Shown in pieces: positions 18,878-29,246 of a stretch of DNA of 64,000 bases. The notes beneath the pieces are model-generated. The model saw nothing but the letters and a program-made list of their open reading frames with translations, did not search any database and was not told the origin of the DNA. A program made the position numbers and the translations under genes. The stretch is from NCBI RefSeq assembly GCF_000024205.1, contig NC_013216.1, forward strand, positions 124,001 through 188,000. Direction: 5' to 3'. The stretch comes from Desulfofarcimen acetoxidans DSM 771. GTDB lineage: Bacteria > Bacillota > Desulfotomaculia > Desulfotomaculales > Desulfofarciminaceae. The first letter of the stretch is position 1. Every line of letters starts with the position of its first letter.

Positions 18878-19163
18878 TAATTTTTATCATACTCAATTGT
18901 GCCTAATTTATTAACCGCGATTCTCTCTATTTAACACTGTGTTTTTGATAAAAACCAGAAATAATCCCAATGAATGATGATAGTCCTCCAGCGTGTTAAT
19001 CCAAATTAGAAGACATTCCAGTCCATCGTCCGTTATTCCATGCAGTTTTTTGGCAGGCCCCGCATTTGATGCATCCCAATTAGCGGTGACTGGATATTTG
19101 TTTTAAGCACCGGTAAACTCCTGAACATAAGGTGTTATTGGTCCAATATAATAGATTAGTATT

Positions 19164-19192
19164 TTGACATGAATCATCAAAATATCTATATA
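19164..19192 (+). promoter_or_regulatory. sigma-A promoter for Rhs1
   Basis: TTGACA (19164-19169), a 17-bp spacer, then TATATA (19187-19192), in an AT-rich setting. The same arrangement is conserved in the copy at 51623-51651. It predicts a leader of roughly 300 nt or more. Confidence 0.7.
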
Positions 19193-19383
19193 TTAAATAT
19201 TTTAAGAATTTTGTTAATATATCTTATGTCGAATAATATCAACTATTATCGTTAAATTATGTAAGTTATATTGCAGGATTTTGCCGATTCTGATTGAAGA
19301 ATTTTATTAAATAGCAATAGATGATTAATCAACGGATAAAAACAATTAAGTAAGTTCATGATACATTCAGAGAAATTAATTTT

Positions 19384-19421
19384 ACTTTTAGGAATGAAAT
19401 AATAAAATTTCTCCTAAAAGT
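19384..19421 (+). promoter_or_regulatory. leader hairpin upstream of Rhs1
   Basis: ACTTTTAGGA (19384-19393) pairs with TCCTAAAAGT (19412-19421) around an AT-rich 18-nt loop. It is conserved in the Rhs2 leader. It is followed by GAGGGG-type ribosome binding sequence and a tiny frame TTG AAT AAA TAG. It may control translation, which is inference. Confidence 0.45.
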
Positions 19422-19548
19422 TAGATATAAAAAATGTACAAATTAATTGATAAGAGGGGTGATATTGAATAAATAGTTGAAAATTTACGTAGCAGATAAA
19501 AAAGAAGTTTTAAAAAAGTTAACACAAATATTTCATTGTAGGAAAAAC

Positions 19549-22500
19549 ATGTTAGGGGGTCTAAAATTGGGGGGAAAATATTATATACCAAAACCTTCTT
19601 CAAGGATTAAGAAATGCATCTGTTGTGTCTTAACAATAATAATGCTGCTAATTTCAAATACCGGTTTTATCCCGAATTACTATATCACAAATAATGCAAA
19701 AGCTATGAGCCTACCGAATAACTCACAGACATCAATTGCCTCAGGGAACTCAAACAACGAATCTCCAAGTGACAATATGACCAATCAGTCAGAAATGGAA
19801 ACTTCCGCACAAAATAATAGTGTCACCGGAGATGTTTATGTTGAGCAAAAAATATTCACAAGCGACTCATTGATGTTTACACCCTTTAATTCTCAAAAAG
19901 CTCTGACTGAAAGAGTATACTCGGATAATCCTGATTACATCAATAAGGTGATAAACTATTCCGAAATCCCGAACACATTTCAATCAACCGGCGAGTATGT
20001 TTACCAGTCAGGCGACATCCATATGCAGCAGGTCATTCATATGCCAAAGATGATTAGAAATCCAGATGTCTTAAATCTATCAACATTAAACCAAAACAGC
20101 AATAACTATAGCGTTGACAATTCTGTTTATGGAAACAATAATTGTTCTGACATTGCCGATTCAAGTACTAATGCTCCATCTGCTGCATCAGCAAGTCTTA
20201 CCAATACTTTAGCAATCACCGAATTTAAAGATGGTATAAACGAAGACGACCTAAACCTCATTGATTCCGATTCGGCGGTAAGCTCAAACAGGAGCAGTTC
20301 CAGCGTTGCCAGTTCTGTATATAACAACCAAGAAGATTTAACATCCCAAGATTTGAGTAGTGCAAGCGTTGCCTCAAGTGTATATTCAACAGATATTAGC
20401 CTGGATGCATCTTTGCCCATCCAAAATAAATCCGGCCATTTTACTGTTGGCTTTTCACACAAGACGGGCAATAACCTTTTGCGGTTTTCATACAAGAATG
20501 CAGATTTGATGCTAAACCCACGTAATTCAGCCGCCACTTCCGGCAGCATCCATAAAAACAGCATCTCTTATCAGGAGATTTACCCTGCCACAGATCTGAA
20601 ATACACAGTAGAGCCGAATAATCTCAAGGAAGAACTCATTATTAAAAAATATACCGGACAGACCGACTTTTATTTTCAATTAAGCGTAAACAATGCTGTT
20701 TACAAAATAACACCGGACTCAACCATTCTTTTCTGTGATCCCACATCAGGTCAGACACTCTTCTATATGCCCAGGCCGTTTGCCATCGACAATGCTGCTA
20801 ACAATGACATCTATCATCTGCCGGAGTTTAATAACTCTGATGGTAAAAATAGTACATCCAAGAATCTGCCTGCTTTTTACCAACTATCTGGCCACAAGAG
20901 CTGCGATCTTAGTTATGAGATTAGCAAAGATGGGATACTCAAGGTATCAATAGATCCAGACTGGCTTAAAAACGCCATCTACCCTGTAATTATAGACCCC
21001 AGTATTTACATTTTTGATGCTGGCTTTTACCGTGCATCAATAGCTTACAACATGGAAGGCATTCAAGTGGGGAACGGTGTTCCCCGGTATGAGCAAGCCA
21101 GGTTCAACCAGGGAATCTTAGTAGAAGAAGGAACAACTAATCTTTTAACCGTTAACCAAAGCAATATTGAAACCTCGCTGGATCCAGGCTGTGTTGCTGA
21201 TGGAACAGGTGTAACAGTATCAAAGATTACTTCACAGGCATGGGAGGGAGCCGCTTCCATTCAAGCTAGCTGTGCATCGGGCGGAAATTCTTATAATGGC
21301 GTAAATATATGGAAAGGAGCGCAGGGCACGGGCTGGGCAGTAACAGCAGGACAGGCCTATACCGCTTCGTTATACGCAAAAGGTGCAAACGGTGGAGAAC
21401 CTTTCTTATTCGCATTGTATGCAAGTGATTTGACACAATTGGCAACTGTCACCGGAACATTAACAACTTCATGGCAACGATTTAGTGTAACAGTAAGCAT
21501 TCCAACCGGCAAAACCGCTGTTTTTATGATTGCCCGTAGAAATAACACAACGAATGCTGTTACTTATTATCTAGACGGACTCCAGCTCGAACAGAAAAGC
21601 TGTGTCACCTCATGGATCACCGGCGGTACCACCCGTTCGGGAGAAATCTTATCCATACCGACTGCGAACGTGTTCACCAAGGGTAACTGGTCTGTAGAAC
21701 TAACTTATAAACCAACTAAAATAACAGGTAGTTCTCAGATATTATGGTATGGATACAATCCTTCCAGTCAGGAAATATACATGTTATGTGTCGATCCCAA
21801 TTACGGTGGAACCCTCGATCTCGTGGTATGCTCTAAGGCAAGTGGAACAATGTACACTTATGGCATAGTGTCAACATTCACACTATCCTCGGGTACTTAT
21901 TACAATATTATGGCAACTGGTAATGGCTCAACTTTGAATTTATACTGTAATGGCCAGTTGGCTGGCTCTGCCCCATATATGGAAACTGTAGGGGTCCTGC
22001 CGCCCGTAATGGGCATCGGCTGCAGGAGCTATATCAATAACAGCACGCTCTATTATGGATCCCAGGCAAACGGCATCATTGACGACCTGCGCATCTCCAA
22101 CCGCGCCCGCACCGCTACCGAAGCCCTAGCCGCCTACCAGAGCAACCAGTCCCTGCCCGTGGATGCATACACCACCTGCAAACTGAGTTTTGACGGAGCC
22201 GTAAGCTATTATGCTACCGATCAGACGGGTGCCGGCATTGAGTCCTACTGGCACTACGCCGGAATGAACCTAGGTGGGGGCTGGAACGCCTCAGTAAACA
22301 CCTGGAACCGGAATCTTGTGCTTAGCAAGCAGTTATTTTCCATACCGGGTAGAGGCATCAGCACCGGTGAAAACATCATCTATAATTCACTTACCAACAA
22401 AACCTGGATGTTAGGCAATTTTACAGGAATATTCGAGAACCAGGACGGAAGTGTTACCTATACTAAAGGCGACGGTAGTTCTTACACCTTCACCCTGAAC

Positions 22501-25500
22501 GGGAGCGGGGGGTACACCGCCCCGCTTGGAATCTACCTTTCTTTGATCAAGAACGGCTCAGGTAACTTTACCATCCAGGACAAATACAAAAATATATTTA
22601 AATACATCAATAACAAACCATATCAGTTCATCGACAGAAATAACAACATTACTACCTTTAGCTACGACTCCAGCGGTCGGCTGTACCAGGTGATCGATGC
22701 TTCAGGGCGGCCAATTACCTACACCTACGATCCTGTAGGTCGTATCGTTAATGTGATTGACCCTGGAGGCCATGCCTACCAGTTCGGCTACCAGAACAAC
22801 TTGACCTCAGTGACCGACCCGGCCAACAATACCTATGTGCTAAGCTATGATGCTAACGGGCACCTGGCTTCCTTTACCGATCCCTTGAACAGAGTAACGA
22901 CTTTCAATATAAACTCCGGCGGCCAGTTGCTGAGTTATAACGACGCCCGAACCAACGGCCAGGATGTCTATACAACAACCTTTAGCCACTCCCTTCAGGG
23001 CAACACAATGGTCACCACTATCACCGACCCAGGCAGCAGGACAAACACCTACTATCATAATACCAGTACCGGAAACCTTATCAAAAAACAGGATGGAATT
23101 GGCAATACCTGGAGCTATACCTGGACGAACAACAACCTCACCCAAGCTCAAGACACCAAAGGCACAACAAGCTATCAGTATGACAACATGGGCAATATGA
23201 TCCAGAAGACGATTACCGTGGACAGCAACCCTGCGAACAATATCGTCGAGACTATGACCTACAATAGCAACAGTGAGCTTCTGACGAGAAAGGACAACAG
23301 CAACTATAACAACAATAACGGCCGAGAAATCAATTACAAATACAGCAGCGAAGGAAACCTGCTCTCCACATCCGATCCTAACGAAAAGGTATCAAGCAGC
23401 TATAGTTACGACCAGCGTGGTAATATCATCCAATATAACCCTGATGTATTGGGATACCACAATCTAATCTTAAACGGCAGCATGGAGATGGTTGGCACTA
23501 ATGGCAACCTACCCGCCAACTGGGACATGAACGGGAGCGCCACTGTGAGCCTTGATAATTCTTTCCATCCACATGGCAACTACTCGCTCAAAATCAGCAA
23601 TACCACTACACCACACTGTTATTTTAGACAGGATATAAATAACACTAGCTTTAACTCAGATGCACTAACATTGAGAGCAGAGGTTAAACTTAACAACGTC
23701 ACAGGCGGCATTAGTTCTGATGGTGAAGAACCATTTGGAGAAGATAGCAGCAGCGGCTTAAAAATTGGCTTTCTGTTCCATGACGATTACGGCAACTATG
23801 CATATGTGTACACAGTATGTACCGGTTCCGGTAGAACCACGATTACCCTGCCGACCACAGTACCGTTTCTCCCTAATCCGCCCTACCACGGCCTGCTATA
23901 TCATGTGCAGGTCTTTATGGGATTGAACAATTCAAGCGGTACCGCCTGGCTTGACGGAGTGCAACTCCTGTGCAAGTGCAACGGTAGTCAAGAGCATATC
24001 ATAACTCAATTCAACTCCGTGGAAAACAACAGTTTTGAAGGCAGCTTGAACAATTGGATCCCCGGAGGTGCCGCTACTGTTAACAGCAGCTTTTCCTGGG
24101 GGGGTTCCTACTCATTGAAAATGACTGCGGCGGGAACCACCTACCAGGATGTTCCCACCTACGCTGGAGAGCCGCTAACCTTATCCGGCATGATCAACAC
24201 CAGCGGTATCAGCGGCAGTGGTGCCTGCTATCGGATCGACTACTATGATGCCTCGAACAACCTTATCTCCGGGGCTTCCGTACAAACTGGCTATATCAGC
24301 GGAACTCAGGGCTGGACAAGAATGGCAAGTATGGCCAATGCCCCCGCAAATGCCAACCACGCCCGAATCCAGTGCATCCTAAACGGCAACGGTACGGTCT
24401 ATTTTGATGATGTAAAGTTGATACCCATAAACAGCATGCAATATAATTATGATAAGCCCAGTGACTATAGTAATCCCGGCAGCTATACCGGGGGAAACTA
24501 CATGACTCTTTCTGAAGATGCCCTGGGTATTCAGAATGCATACGCTTACAATCCGAATGTTGGTAACACGGTAGGACACGCCGATCCTCTAAACCATATT
24601 ACCTGGTATTACTATGATGCTCTGAACCGTCTCATCCAAGTAACAGATCCCTTAAGTCGTAAGGCTTATTACCAGTACGATCCCGTAAGCAACCTGATTT
24701 ATACACGCGACCCCAGGAGCGCGTCGTCATCGGACAACACATACAGCACATTCTACGGGCCAAACAACCTGAACCGGCTTTCTGCCCTGACCGATTCACA
24801 GAACCAGAGCGCTACCTATACCTATGACAGATCCGGCAACCTGACGGGAATTGCCTTGCCCAACGGCCAAAGTGAGAGCCTGGAATATGACAACGCCAAC
24901 CGTCTGACCAGAATTATACTAAGTGATGGCAAATACTATAACTATTACTATGACGGAGCCGGTGAACTGATCAGCGTTACAGATCAAAACGGAGCCGGCT
25001 GTTCATGGAACTACGACGGAGCACATAGGGTGACGAGTACAACAGATCCCTTCGGCTATCAGCTTAACTACTCCTTAGATAAAAGCAACAACCTTGAGTT
25101 GGAATCTGGTATTGATTACAGTTGCCACTACTATTACGACGGTGGCAATAATATGTACAAACTATATCTACCCGGTGCAATAATCTACTATGGCCGAGAT
25201 GACCAAGGGCGTGTTTTTAACGTTGAGTATAACCCGTCCTACACCGTTAATCACCAACTGCATTACGCCACCAGCCAAAGAATAATCAACTATCTGGTCA
25301 ACGGCTGGTGCAGCAGTATCCAGGATCAATACTTCCCCTATCGAACCGGTTACTCCTACGGTTACTATGCTGACGGTACTATTTCCGGTTACAGCTCGTG
25401 GAACGGCACACACAGTTTCAGCTATGATGCTGACGGAAGGCTTGCCTCCTGGACACACAGCGGAGTCCAACAAAATTACACATATGATGCCGCCGGCAAC

Positions 25501-26598
25501 CTCCTGACCAAAGGAAACAGGACATTTGCCTACAACAACATCAACGAGATCACGAGTCCGGGCTTCACCTACGATCAAAACGGCAACATGACCGGCGACG
25601 GCAGCTTCAATTATACCTACAACCCCTTGAATCAGCTCGTCCGGGTTAATAAGGTATCCGACGGAAGCCTTGTGGCCACCTATACCTACAACCACGACGG
25701 CACCAGGAGAAATAAAGTTACCGCTCAAGGAACAACCAACTACAACTGGGATGCCTCCGGGAACTTAATCAGGGAAATCGGCCCTAATGGTACCTATTGT
25801 TACTACTATGCCTTGGGCAAACTAATCGCCTTCGAGAATAACCATCAGTTGTATATAGTGCACGATAACCTGCGGGGCGATGTCATCAGCTTATCAATGA
25901 CGGATGACTACGGAAACACAGATCAGGAAAACAGGTATGACTACGACCCATGGGGCACTCCTATCTGCGAGGATGAATCGGTAAAGTTACCCTTCCGCTA
26001 TGCCGGTTATTACTATGACGAGGAGACGGGGTTGTATTATCTAAAGAGCAGGTACTATAGCCCGGCGTTGGGGAGATTTTTGACGAGGGATGATCATAGT
26101 TTCATAAATCATGCTGATCCACAGACGCTTAATTTATATGCTTATTGTGGGAATAATCCGGTGAATTATGTGGACCCAGATGGTAATACGATAGATGATA
26201 TTAAATCTGGTTTAAGGAATGCAGGTAATGCTGTTTATAATGAAGCACGAACTTGGGCAGATGCTTGGCTAGATTGTCCTTTTACTGGAGGGGCAGTATT
26301 TACAGGTGGAATTGGAATAATTAAAAGAATTAAGGGCGTGGGGAATTTTAAAAAATATTCGCCTGCACAAATAGAAAAAAATTATGGGTTAAAGAAAGGA
26401 CAGTTTCATAGAGAGATCAAAGGCGATATCCTGTCAGATTTAACAGGCAAAAACTCGCCCTATAAAGATCAGATGAAAAAGATGGGTAACAATCCTGATG
26501 TTTATTTAACACCTGATGGACAAATACAGATTGTTTCAACACAATTTAAAGGTAACTCATTTAAGACAGATTTAAATATCAAGGGTTTTTTACCCTAG
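19549..26598 (+). CDS. Rhs1, giant secreted Rhs/YD-repeat polymorphic toxin
   Basis: About 2,349 aa from ATG 19549; an in-frame TTG at 19567 follows AGGGGG by 8 nt, and a TTG at 19477 extends further. A lysine-rich start and hydrophobic CICCVLTIIMLLISNTGF form a signal peptide ending near NAKA. Then come a Ser/Asn-rich linker, a domain with DLKYTVEPNNLKEELIIK, carbohydrate-binding/LamG-like domains (nt 21000-22150; DDLRISNRART), YD repeats forming the Rhs shell with inserted jelly-roll-like domains (nt 23460-24420), and the core end YDPWGTP to RYYSPALGRFLTRD (about 26050). After that comes a linker and, from 26343, an 85-aa tip I do not recognise. The core is visibly more GC-rich than either end. 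The immunity candidate follows 19 bp later. The class is certain, the toxin activity unknown. Confidence 0.9.
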   Translation: MLGGLKLGGKYYIPKPSSRIKKCICCVLTIIMLLISNTGFIPNYYITNNAKAMSLPNNSQTSIASGNSNNESPSDNMTNQSEMETSAQNNSVTGDVYVEQKIFTSDSLMFTPFNSQKALTERVYSDNPDYINKVINYSEIPNTFQSTGEYVYQSGDIHMQQVIHMPKMIRNPDVLNLSTLNQNSNNYSVDNSVYGNNNCSDIADSSTNAPSAASASLTNTLAITEFKDGINEDDLNLIDSDSAVSSNRSSSSVASSVYNNQEDLTSQDLSSASVASSVYSTDISLDASLPIQNKSGHFTVGFSHKTGNNLLRFSYKNADLMLNPRNSAATSGSIHKNSISYQEIYPATDLKYTVEPNNLKEELIIKKYTGQTDFYFQLSVNNAVYKITPDSTILFCDPTSGQTLFYMPRPFAIDNAANNDIYHLPEFNNSDGKNSTSKNLPAFYQLSGHKSCDLSYEISKDGILKVSIDPDWLKNAIYPVIIDPSIYIFDAGFYRASIAYNMEGIQVGNGVPRYEQARFNQGILVEEGTTNLLTVNQSNIETSLDPGCVADGTGVTVSKITSQAWEGAASIQASCASGGNSYNGVNIWKGAQGTGWAVTAGQAYTASLYAKGANGGEPFLFALYASDLTQLATVTGTLTTSWQRFSVTVSIPTGKTAVFMIARRNNTTNAVTYYLDGLQLEQKSCVTSWITGGTTRSGEILSIPTANVFTKGNWSVELTYKPTKITGSSQILWYGYNPSSQEIYMLCVDPNYGGTLDLVVCSKASGTMYTYGIVSTFTLSSGTYYNIMATGNGSTLNLYCNGQLAGSAPYMETVGVLPPVMGIGCRSYINNSTLYYGSQANGIIDDLRISNRARTATEALAAYQSNQSLPVDAYTTCKLSFDGAVSYYATDQTGAGIESYWHYAGMNLGGGWNASVNTWNRNLVLSKQLFSIPGRGISTGENIIYNSLTNKTWMLGNFTGIFENQDGSVTYTKGDGSSYTFTLNGSGGYTAPLGIYLSLIKNGSGNFTIQDKYKNIFKYINNKPYQFIDRNNNITTFSYDSSGRLYQVIDASGRPITYTYDPVGRIVNVIDPGGHAYQFGYQNNLTSVTDPANNTYVLSYDANGHLASFTDPLNRVTTFNINSGGQLLSYNDARTNGQDVYTTTFSHSLQGNTMVTTITDPGSRTNTYYHNTSTGNLIKKQDGIGNTWSYTWTNNNLTQAQDTKGTTSYQYDNMGNMIQKTITVDSNPANNIVETMTYNSNSELLTRKDNSNYNNNNGREINYKYSSEGNLLSTSDPNEKVSSSYSYDQRGNIIQYNPDVLGYHNLILNGSMEMVGTNGNLPANWDMNGSATVSLDNSFHPHGNYSLKISNTTTPHCYFRQDINNTSFNSDALTLRAEVKLNNVTGGISSDGEEPFGEDSSSGLKIGFLFHDDYGNYAYVYTVCTGSGRTTITLPTTVPFLPNPPYHGLLYHVQVFMGLNNSSGTAWLDGVQLLCKCNGSQEHIITQFNSVENNSFEGSLNNWIPGGAATVNSSFSWGGSYSLKMTAAGTTYQDVPTYAGEPLTLSGMINTSGISGSGACYRIDYYDASNNLISGASVQTGYISGTQGWTRMASMANAPANANHARIQCILNGNGTVYFDDVKLIPINSMQYNYDKPSDYSNPGSYTGGNYMTLSEDALGIQNAYAYNPNVGNTVGHADPLNHITWYYYDALNRLIQVTDPLSRKAYYQYDPVSNLIYTRDPRSASSSDNTYSTFYGPNNLNRLSALTDSQNQSATYTYDRSGNLTGIALPNGQSESLEYDNANRLTRIILSDGKYYNYYYDGAGELISVTDQNGAGCSWNYDGAHRVTSTTDPFGYQLNYSLDKSNNLELESGIDYSCHYYYDGGNNMYKLYLPGAIIYYGRDDQGRVFNVEYNPSYTVNHQLHYATSQRIINYLVNGWCSSIQDQYFPYRTGYSYGYYADGTISGYSSWNGTHSFSYDADGRLASWTHSGVQQNYTYDAAGNLLTKGNRTFAYNNINEITSPGFTYDQNGNMTGDGSFNYTYNPLNQLVRVNKVSDGSLVATYTYNHDGTRRNKVTAQGTTNYNWDASGNLIREIGPNGTYCYYYALGKLIAFENNHQLYIVHDNLRGDVISLSMTDDYGNTDQENRYDYDPWGTPICEDESVKLPFRYAGYYYDEETGLYYLKSRYYSPALGRFLTRDDHSFINHADPQTLNLYAYCGNNPVNYVDPDGNTIDDIKSGLRNAGNAVYNEARTWADAWLDCPFTGGAVFTGGIGIIKRIKGVGNFKKYSPAQIEKNYGLKKGQFHREIKGDILSDLTGKNSPYKDQMKKMGNNPDVYLTPDGQIQIVSTQFKGNSFKTDLNIKGFLP

Positions 26599-26617
26599 TG
26601 GTAGAAAGGAGTAAAAT

Positions 26618-27118
26618 ATGTCATATGATTTAAATATTTTAGTTCAGAATCAAGAAGAACCAAGTGTGCTGCCATTCCCATCATTGATACAGATGATGAA
26701 TGAAAGAGATGATGAAATAGCGAGATATCACAGTATATGGAGATATATGACGCAATCTAAAGGCATCTGGTACTCATTGGTTAAAGAAAGAAATGGAATG
26801 GTTAATGCATTTCCGATTTGTGATTCTGATTTTGAAGCTGACGAAGGTAGCATAGAAATTCCATACTGGGTAGCTGATGACAGCATTAAATATAATTTAA
26901 CTCCGCTAATTATATATGAAGAATACAGGACTGACTTTGAAAAGATAATTAAATTCTTAATTAAACAATCTCCAAATAGAACTGTTATGTTTCTTGCCCG
27001 GTATCAAGGTGGAGAACATGAAATAGTCTGCGGGATATTGAAATACAAAGAATTTATGAAGTTACTAAGTCAATCTAAAATACTTTTTAATATTTGTTAT
27101 ATTATTAGCAACTATTAA
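26618..27118 (+). CDS. immunity protein candidate for Rhs1
   Basis: 166 aa, acidic, no signal peptide, beginning MSYDLNILVQNQEEPSVLPF. It is AT-rich like the Rhs1 tip and unlike the Rhs core. It starts 19 bp after the Rhs1 stop behind AGAAAGGAG. I do not recognise a named immunity family; the role is inferred from position, since polymorphic toxin genes are followed by a cognate cytoplasmic immunity gene. A structured repeat begins directly after it. Confidence 0.6.
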   Translation: MSYDLNILVQNQEEPSVLPFPSLIQMMNERDDEIARYHSIWRYMTQSKGIWYSLVKERNGMVNAFPICDSDFEADEGSIEIPYWVADDSIKYNLTPLIIYEEYRTDFEKIIKFLIKQSPNRTVMFLARYQGGEHEIVCGILKYKEFMKLLSQSKILFNICYIISNY

Positions 27119-27123
27119 CAACC

Positions 27124-27500
27124 TAATGTCCCCATTGTCAAAACCATAGGGGTCAGCAATGACCCCTATGAAATCTTTGAAAAATGAGGCAATTCACAAA
27201 GTATGACCCCGTTTGCAACCCCATTGCTGAAAATCCGACCACGATATTTATGTGCTTTCAGCCCGCATTGCGGGCTGATGTGAGCCGTGCCGGGGAAGCT
27301 ATGCGACCCCGGCGCTTTAACCTGCACAGTTTTCGACCCCATGGTTCACTCGTAAATTACGGCGACATAGAACATTTTGCTCTACGTTTCGAAATACCCT
27401 TTCGCAGAAAGCCGCCAAATCCGGTTTCATTTTTGCCGAAGGGGCAAAAACACACCTTATGGCGGTAACTAAAACGCGACACAGGGGCACACGGTGTTAA
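27124..27500 (+). repeat. Rhs cassette-end structured repeat, copy 1
   Basis: One of four related intergenic elements, each directly after an Rhs immunity gene. Stems seen here: CATAGGGGTCA/TGACCCCTATG with a GCAA loop (27145-27170); TCAGCCCGC/GCGGGCTGA with an ATT loop (27258-27278); GTGCCGGGG/CCCCGGCGC around AAGCTATGCGA (27287-27315); and CCGCCA/TGGCGG (27412-27465) enclosing a smaller hairpin. The block TTTAACCTG, then GTTTTCGACCCCATGG, is shared by all four copies. A chance frame of 94 codons crosses it and is not a gene. Confidence 0.8.
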
Positions 27501-27801
27501 GTATTTGAACTCTGGATAACGAGGGCATATATGAAACGCATTAATGAAACAACAAAGTGTTCAAAACCTTAATTCGAAAATCCGTGGGATTTGGGTACGG
27601 TACAACTTTTGGGTAATGGTATTTTGATATAAGTAACCCCCCCCCCGGGTTAAGTAAAAGGTTTCATAGTATCTCATTATTTTAGGGTCATAATTGTCAA
27701 CACAATACCCGAGACACAACAAGTGCCCCCTTTTTGCTAGAAAAAAATGTAATTTTAATCATTGTTGGGTGCACTATGGACATCCCAATGTGGGGTATAA
27801 T
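27501..27801. other. intergenic debris, no gene
   Basis: No coding sequence is visible. It holds a run of ten C at 27637-27646 followed by GGG. It also holds a 28-bp sequence (27541-27568) that recurs with one mismatch at 44255-44282, just before the duplicated immunity cassette, so IS110 probably landed in an older cassette boundary. The end near 27801 is probably the right end of the IS110 element. Confidence 0.5.
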
Positions 27802-29127
27802 CTAAGCGCACTCACCTTCTGGCGGTTGAATTATATAACCCTTTTGGGTGAGATATTTAACTGCTTTGGACTCCTGATTATTTATATGTTTGCCAAGGTA
27901 ATCTCTACCGAGTTCATTGTAGGGTACTCCTCTGCTTAACATATGGTAAACAATAACAAGAATCTCATGTGCAGTAGCTATAACAGCTTTTTTCTTACCC
28001 TGATTTTTAGTAATACGCCAGAACAAAGCATTTAAGCGACTGTCCCGTTGTCTTGAGGCGGCCCATGCACATTGACATAATATGCTTTTCAATGCTGTAT
28101 TTCCCTGGGTTGTTCGACTGCTTTTTCTTTTACCGGCACTTTCATTATTTCCGGGACTTAAACCAGCCCATGAAGAAATATGTTTGTCAGAATGAAACAC
28201 TGTCATATCAACGCCTATTTCTACTATGATAACAGCAGCAGTAGTGTCCTTGATGAGCGATAATGACTTAATAAGTTCGATTGCTTCCTGATAAATAACC
28301 AATTCTTGTTGAATCTTTACTTCAATGTTTGCAATAACCTTTTCTATGTACAGGATATGATCCCATGAATAAAGTAACATTTCACGATGATGCAAGCGTA
28401 AACGTCCGTTAAGTGCGTCTACGATTTCCGGTATCTTTTTGCGAAGTTTTCCTTTAATTAAAACATCCAAATCTGCCGGTTTGATAACCTGACCACATAT
28501 TATTGCTTCTAACAGGTTCCGCCTAGAAACACCAAAAATATCTGATATATATGTTGTCAATTTAATGTTAGCATCTTGCAAAGTCTTGTGTATCCGGTTT
28601 TTTTCAGCAACAAGATCATTAAGTAGTTTTCTTTTGTAACGGGTTAAATCGCGTAAATCGCGAATTGGCAAGGGGGGGACAAAACTGCCTTCGATTAAAC
28701 CATTGCGTAATAATTTAGCAATCCAACTGGCATCCTTAACATCGGTTTTACGTCCCGGAACATTTTTGATTGTCCGGGCATTTGCTAAAATAAGTGAAAA
28801 AGTGTTCTCTAAAACATTCCAAACAGGTTTCCAATAAACGGAGGTACTTTCCATGGCTACATGAGTTACATTATACGATAGTAGAAAATCAGCTAAATCT
28901 AATAATCCACTTGTCGTAGTTTTAAATGTTTCAACTACTTTTTTGGGGCGCTTATCAATAGAACCAAAAAGCACGCAGATAACGACTGTTTCCTGATGAA
29001 CGTCTAAACCAGCACAGTTTTCATATAATGCATCATTATCAATTTCTATTGGCTCAACTAATTTCTTTGCCTTTTGTTTTTTAGGTTTCTGAGTTTTGCT
29101 TTCTGGCATGATATATCCCCATTTCAC
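27802..29127 (-). CDS. IS110 family transposase
   Basis: 441 aa, apparently intact. An N-terminal RuvC-like DEDD domain starts at NCAGLDVHQETVVICVL (first Asp), followed by VAMESTSVYWKPVWNVLE (Glu), and a distal KTDVKDASWIAKLLRNG segment (Asp pair). The C-terminal Tnp_20 domain has HISSWAGLSPGNNESAGK with the candidate catalytic serine. IS110 enzymes are guided by a bridge RNA encoded in the non-coding left end next to the gene. Here only about 120 bp separate the start codon from an IS630 insertion, so that region may be interrupted. Confidence 0.92.
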   Translation of the reverse strand: MKWGYIMPESKTQKPKKQKAKKLVEPIEIDNDALYENCAGLDVHQETVVICVLFGSIDKRPKKVVETFKTTTSGLLDLADFLLSYNVTHVAMESTSVYWKPVWNVLENTFSLILANARTIKNVPGRKTDVKDASWIAKLLRNGLIEGSFVPPLPIRDLRDLTRYKRKLLNDLVAEKNRIHKTLQDANIKLTTYISDIFGVSRRNLLEAIICGQVIKPADLDVLIKGKLRKKIPEIVDALNGRLRLHHREMLLYSWDHILYIEKVIANIEVKIQQELVIYQEAIELIKSLSLIKDTTAAVIIVEIGVDMTVFHSDKHISSWAGLSPGNNESAGKRKSSRTTQGNTALKSILCQCAWAASRQRDSRLNALFWRITKNQGKKKAVIATAHEILVIVYHMLSRGVPYNELGRDYLGKHINNQESKAVKYLTQKGYIIQPPEGECA

Positions 29128-29246
29128 TTAAGATAAAGCAGTGGTACAGCAACCGATCAAAAGATAATTTAATTCACGTGCTCAAGGCACTATCAGTTGT
29201 GCTTCAAGTTGCTGCAACCAGTTTTTCTTTCAGGGTTAAACCACTA
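29128..29246 (-). ncRNA. possible IS110 left-end / bridge-RNA region, truncated
   Basis: Non-coding stretch upstream of the IS110 start codon, ending at the IS630 insertion (TA at 29245-29246). In the IS110 family the bridge RNA is transcribed from this side. Short complementary segments such as TTGAAGCACAAC are visible, but I cannot define loops. It is position-based only. Confidence 0.25.

Larger units (their letters stand above)
18930..19548 (+). repeat. Rhs promoter/leader block, copy 1
   Basis: About 600 bp without a gene. It is nearly identical to 51410-52007 upstream of the second giant Rhs gene, apart from a 35-bp deletion and small changes in the other copy. The identity runs on into the first roughly 195 codons of both genes. 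The block carries the promoter and leader hairpin listed separately. Confidence 0.9.

Noticed and set aside
19200-19476. Riboswitch in the Rhs leader
   Set aside because: Only one simple hairpin was found; no known aptamer pattern is recognisable.
27184-27468. 94-codon plus-strand frame after the Rhs1 immunity gene
   Set aside because: It lies wholly in the structured cassette-end repeat; the other three copies do not keep the frame, so it is not a gene.
27637-27646. Run of ten C as a phase-variation switch
   Set aside because: No coding frame or promoter spans it; it lies in intergenic debris next to IS110.
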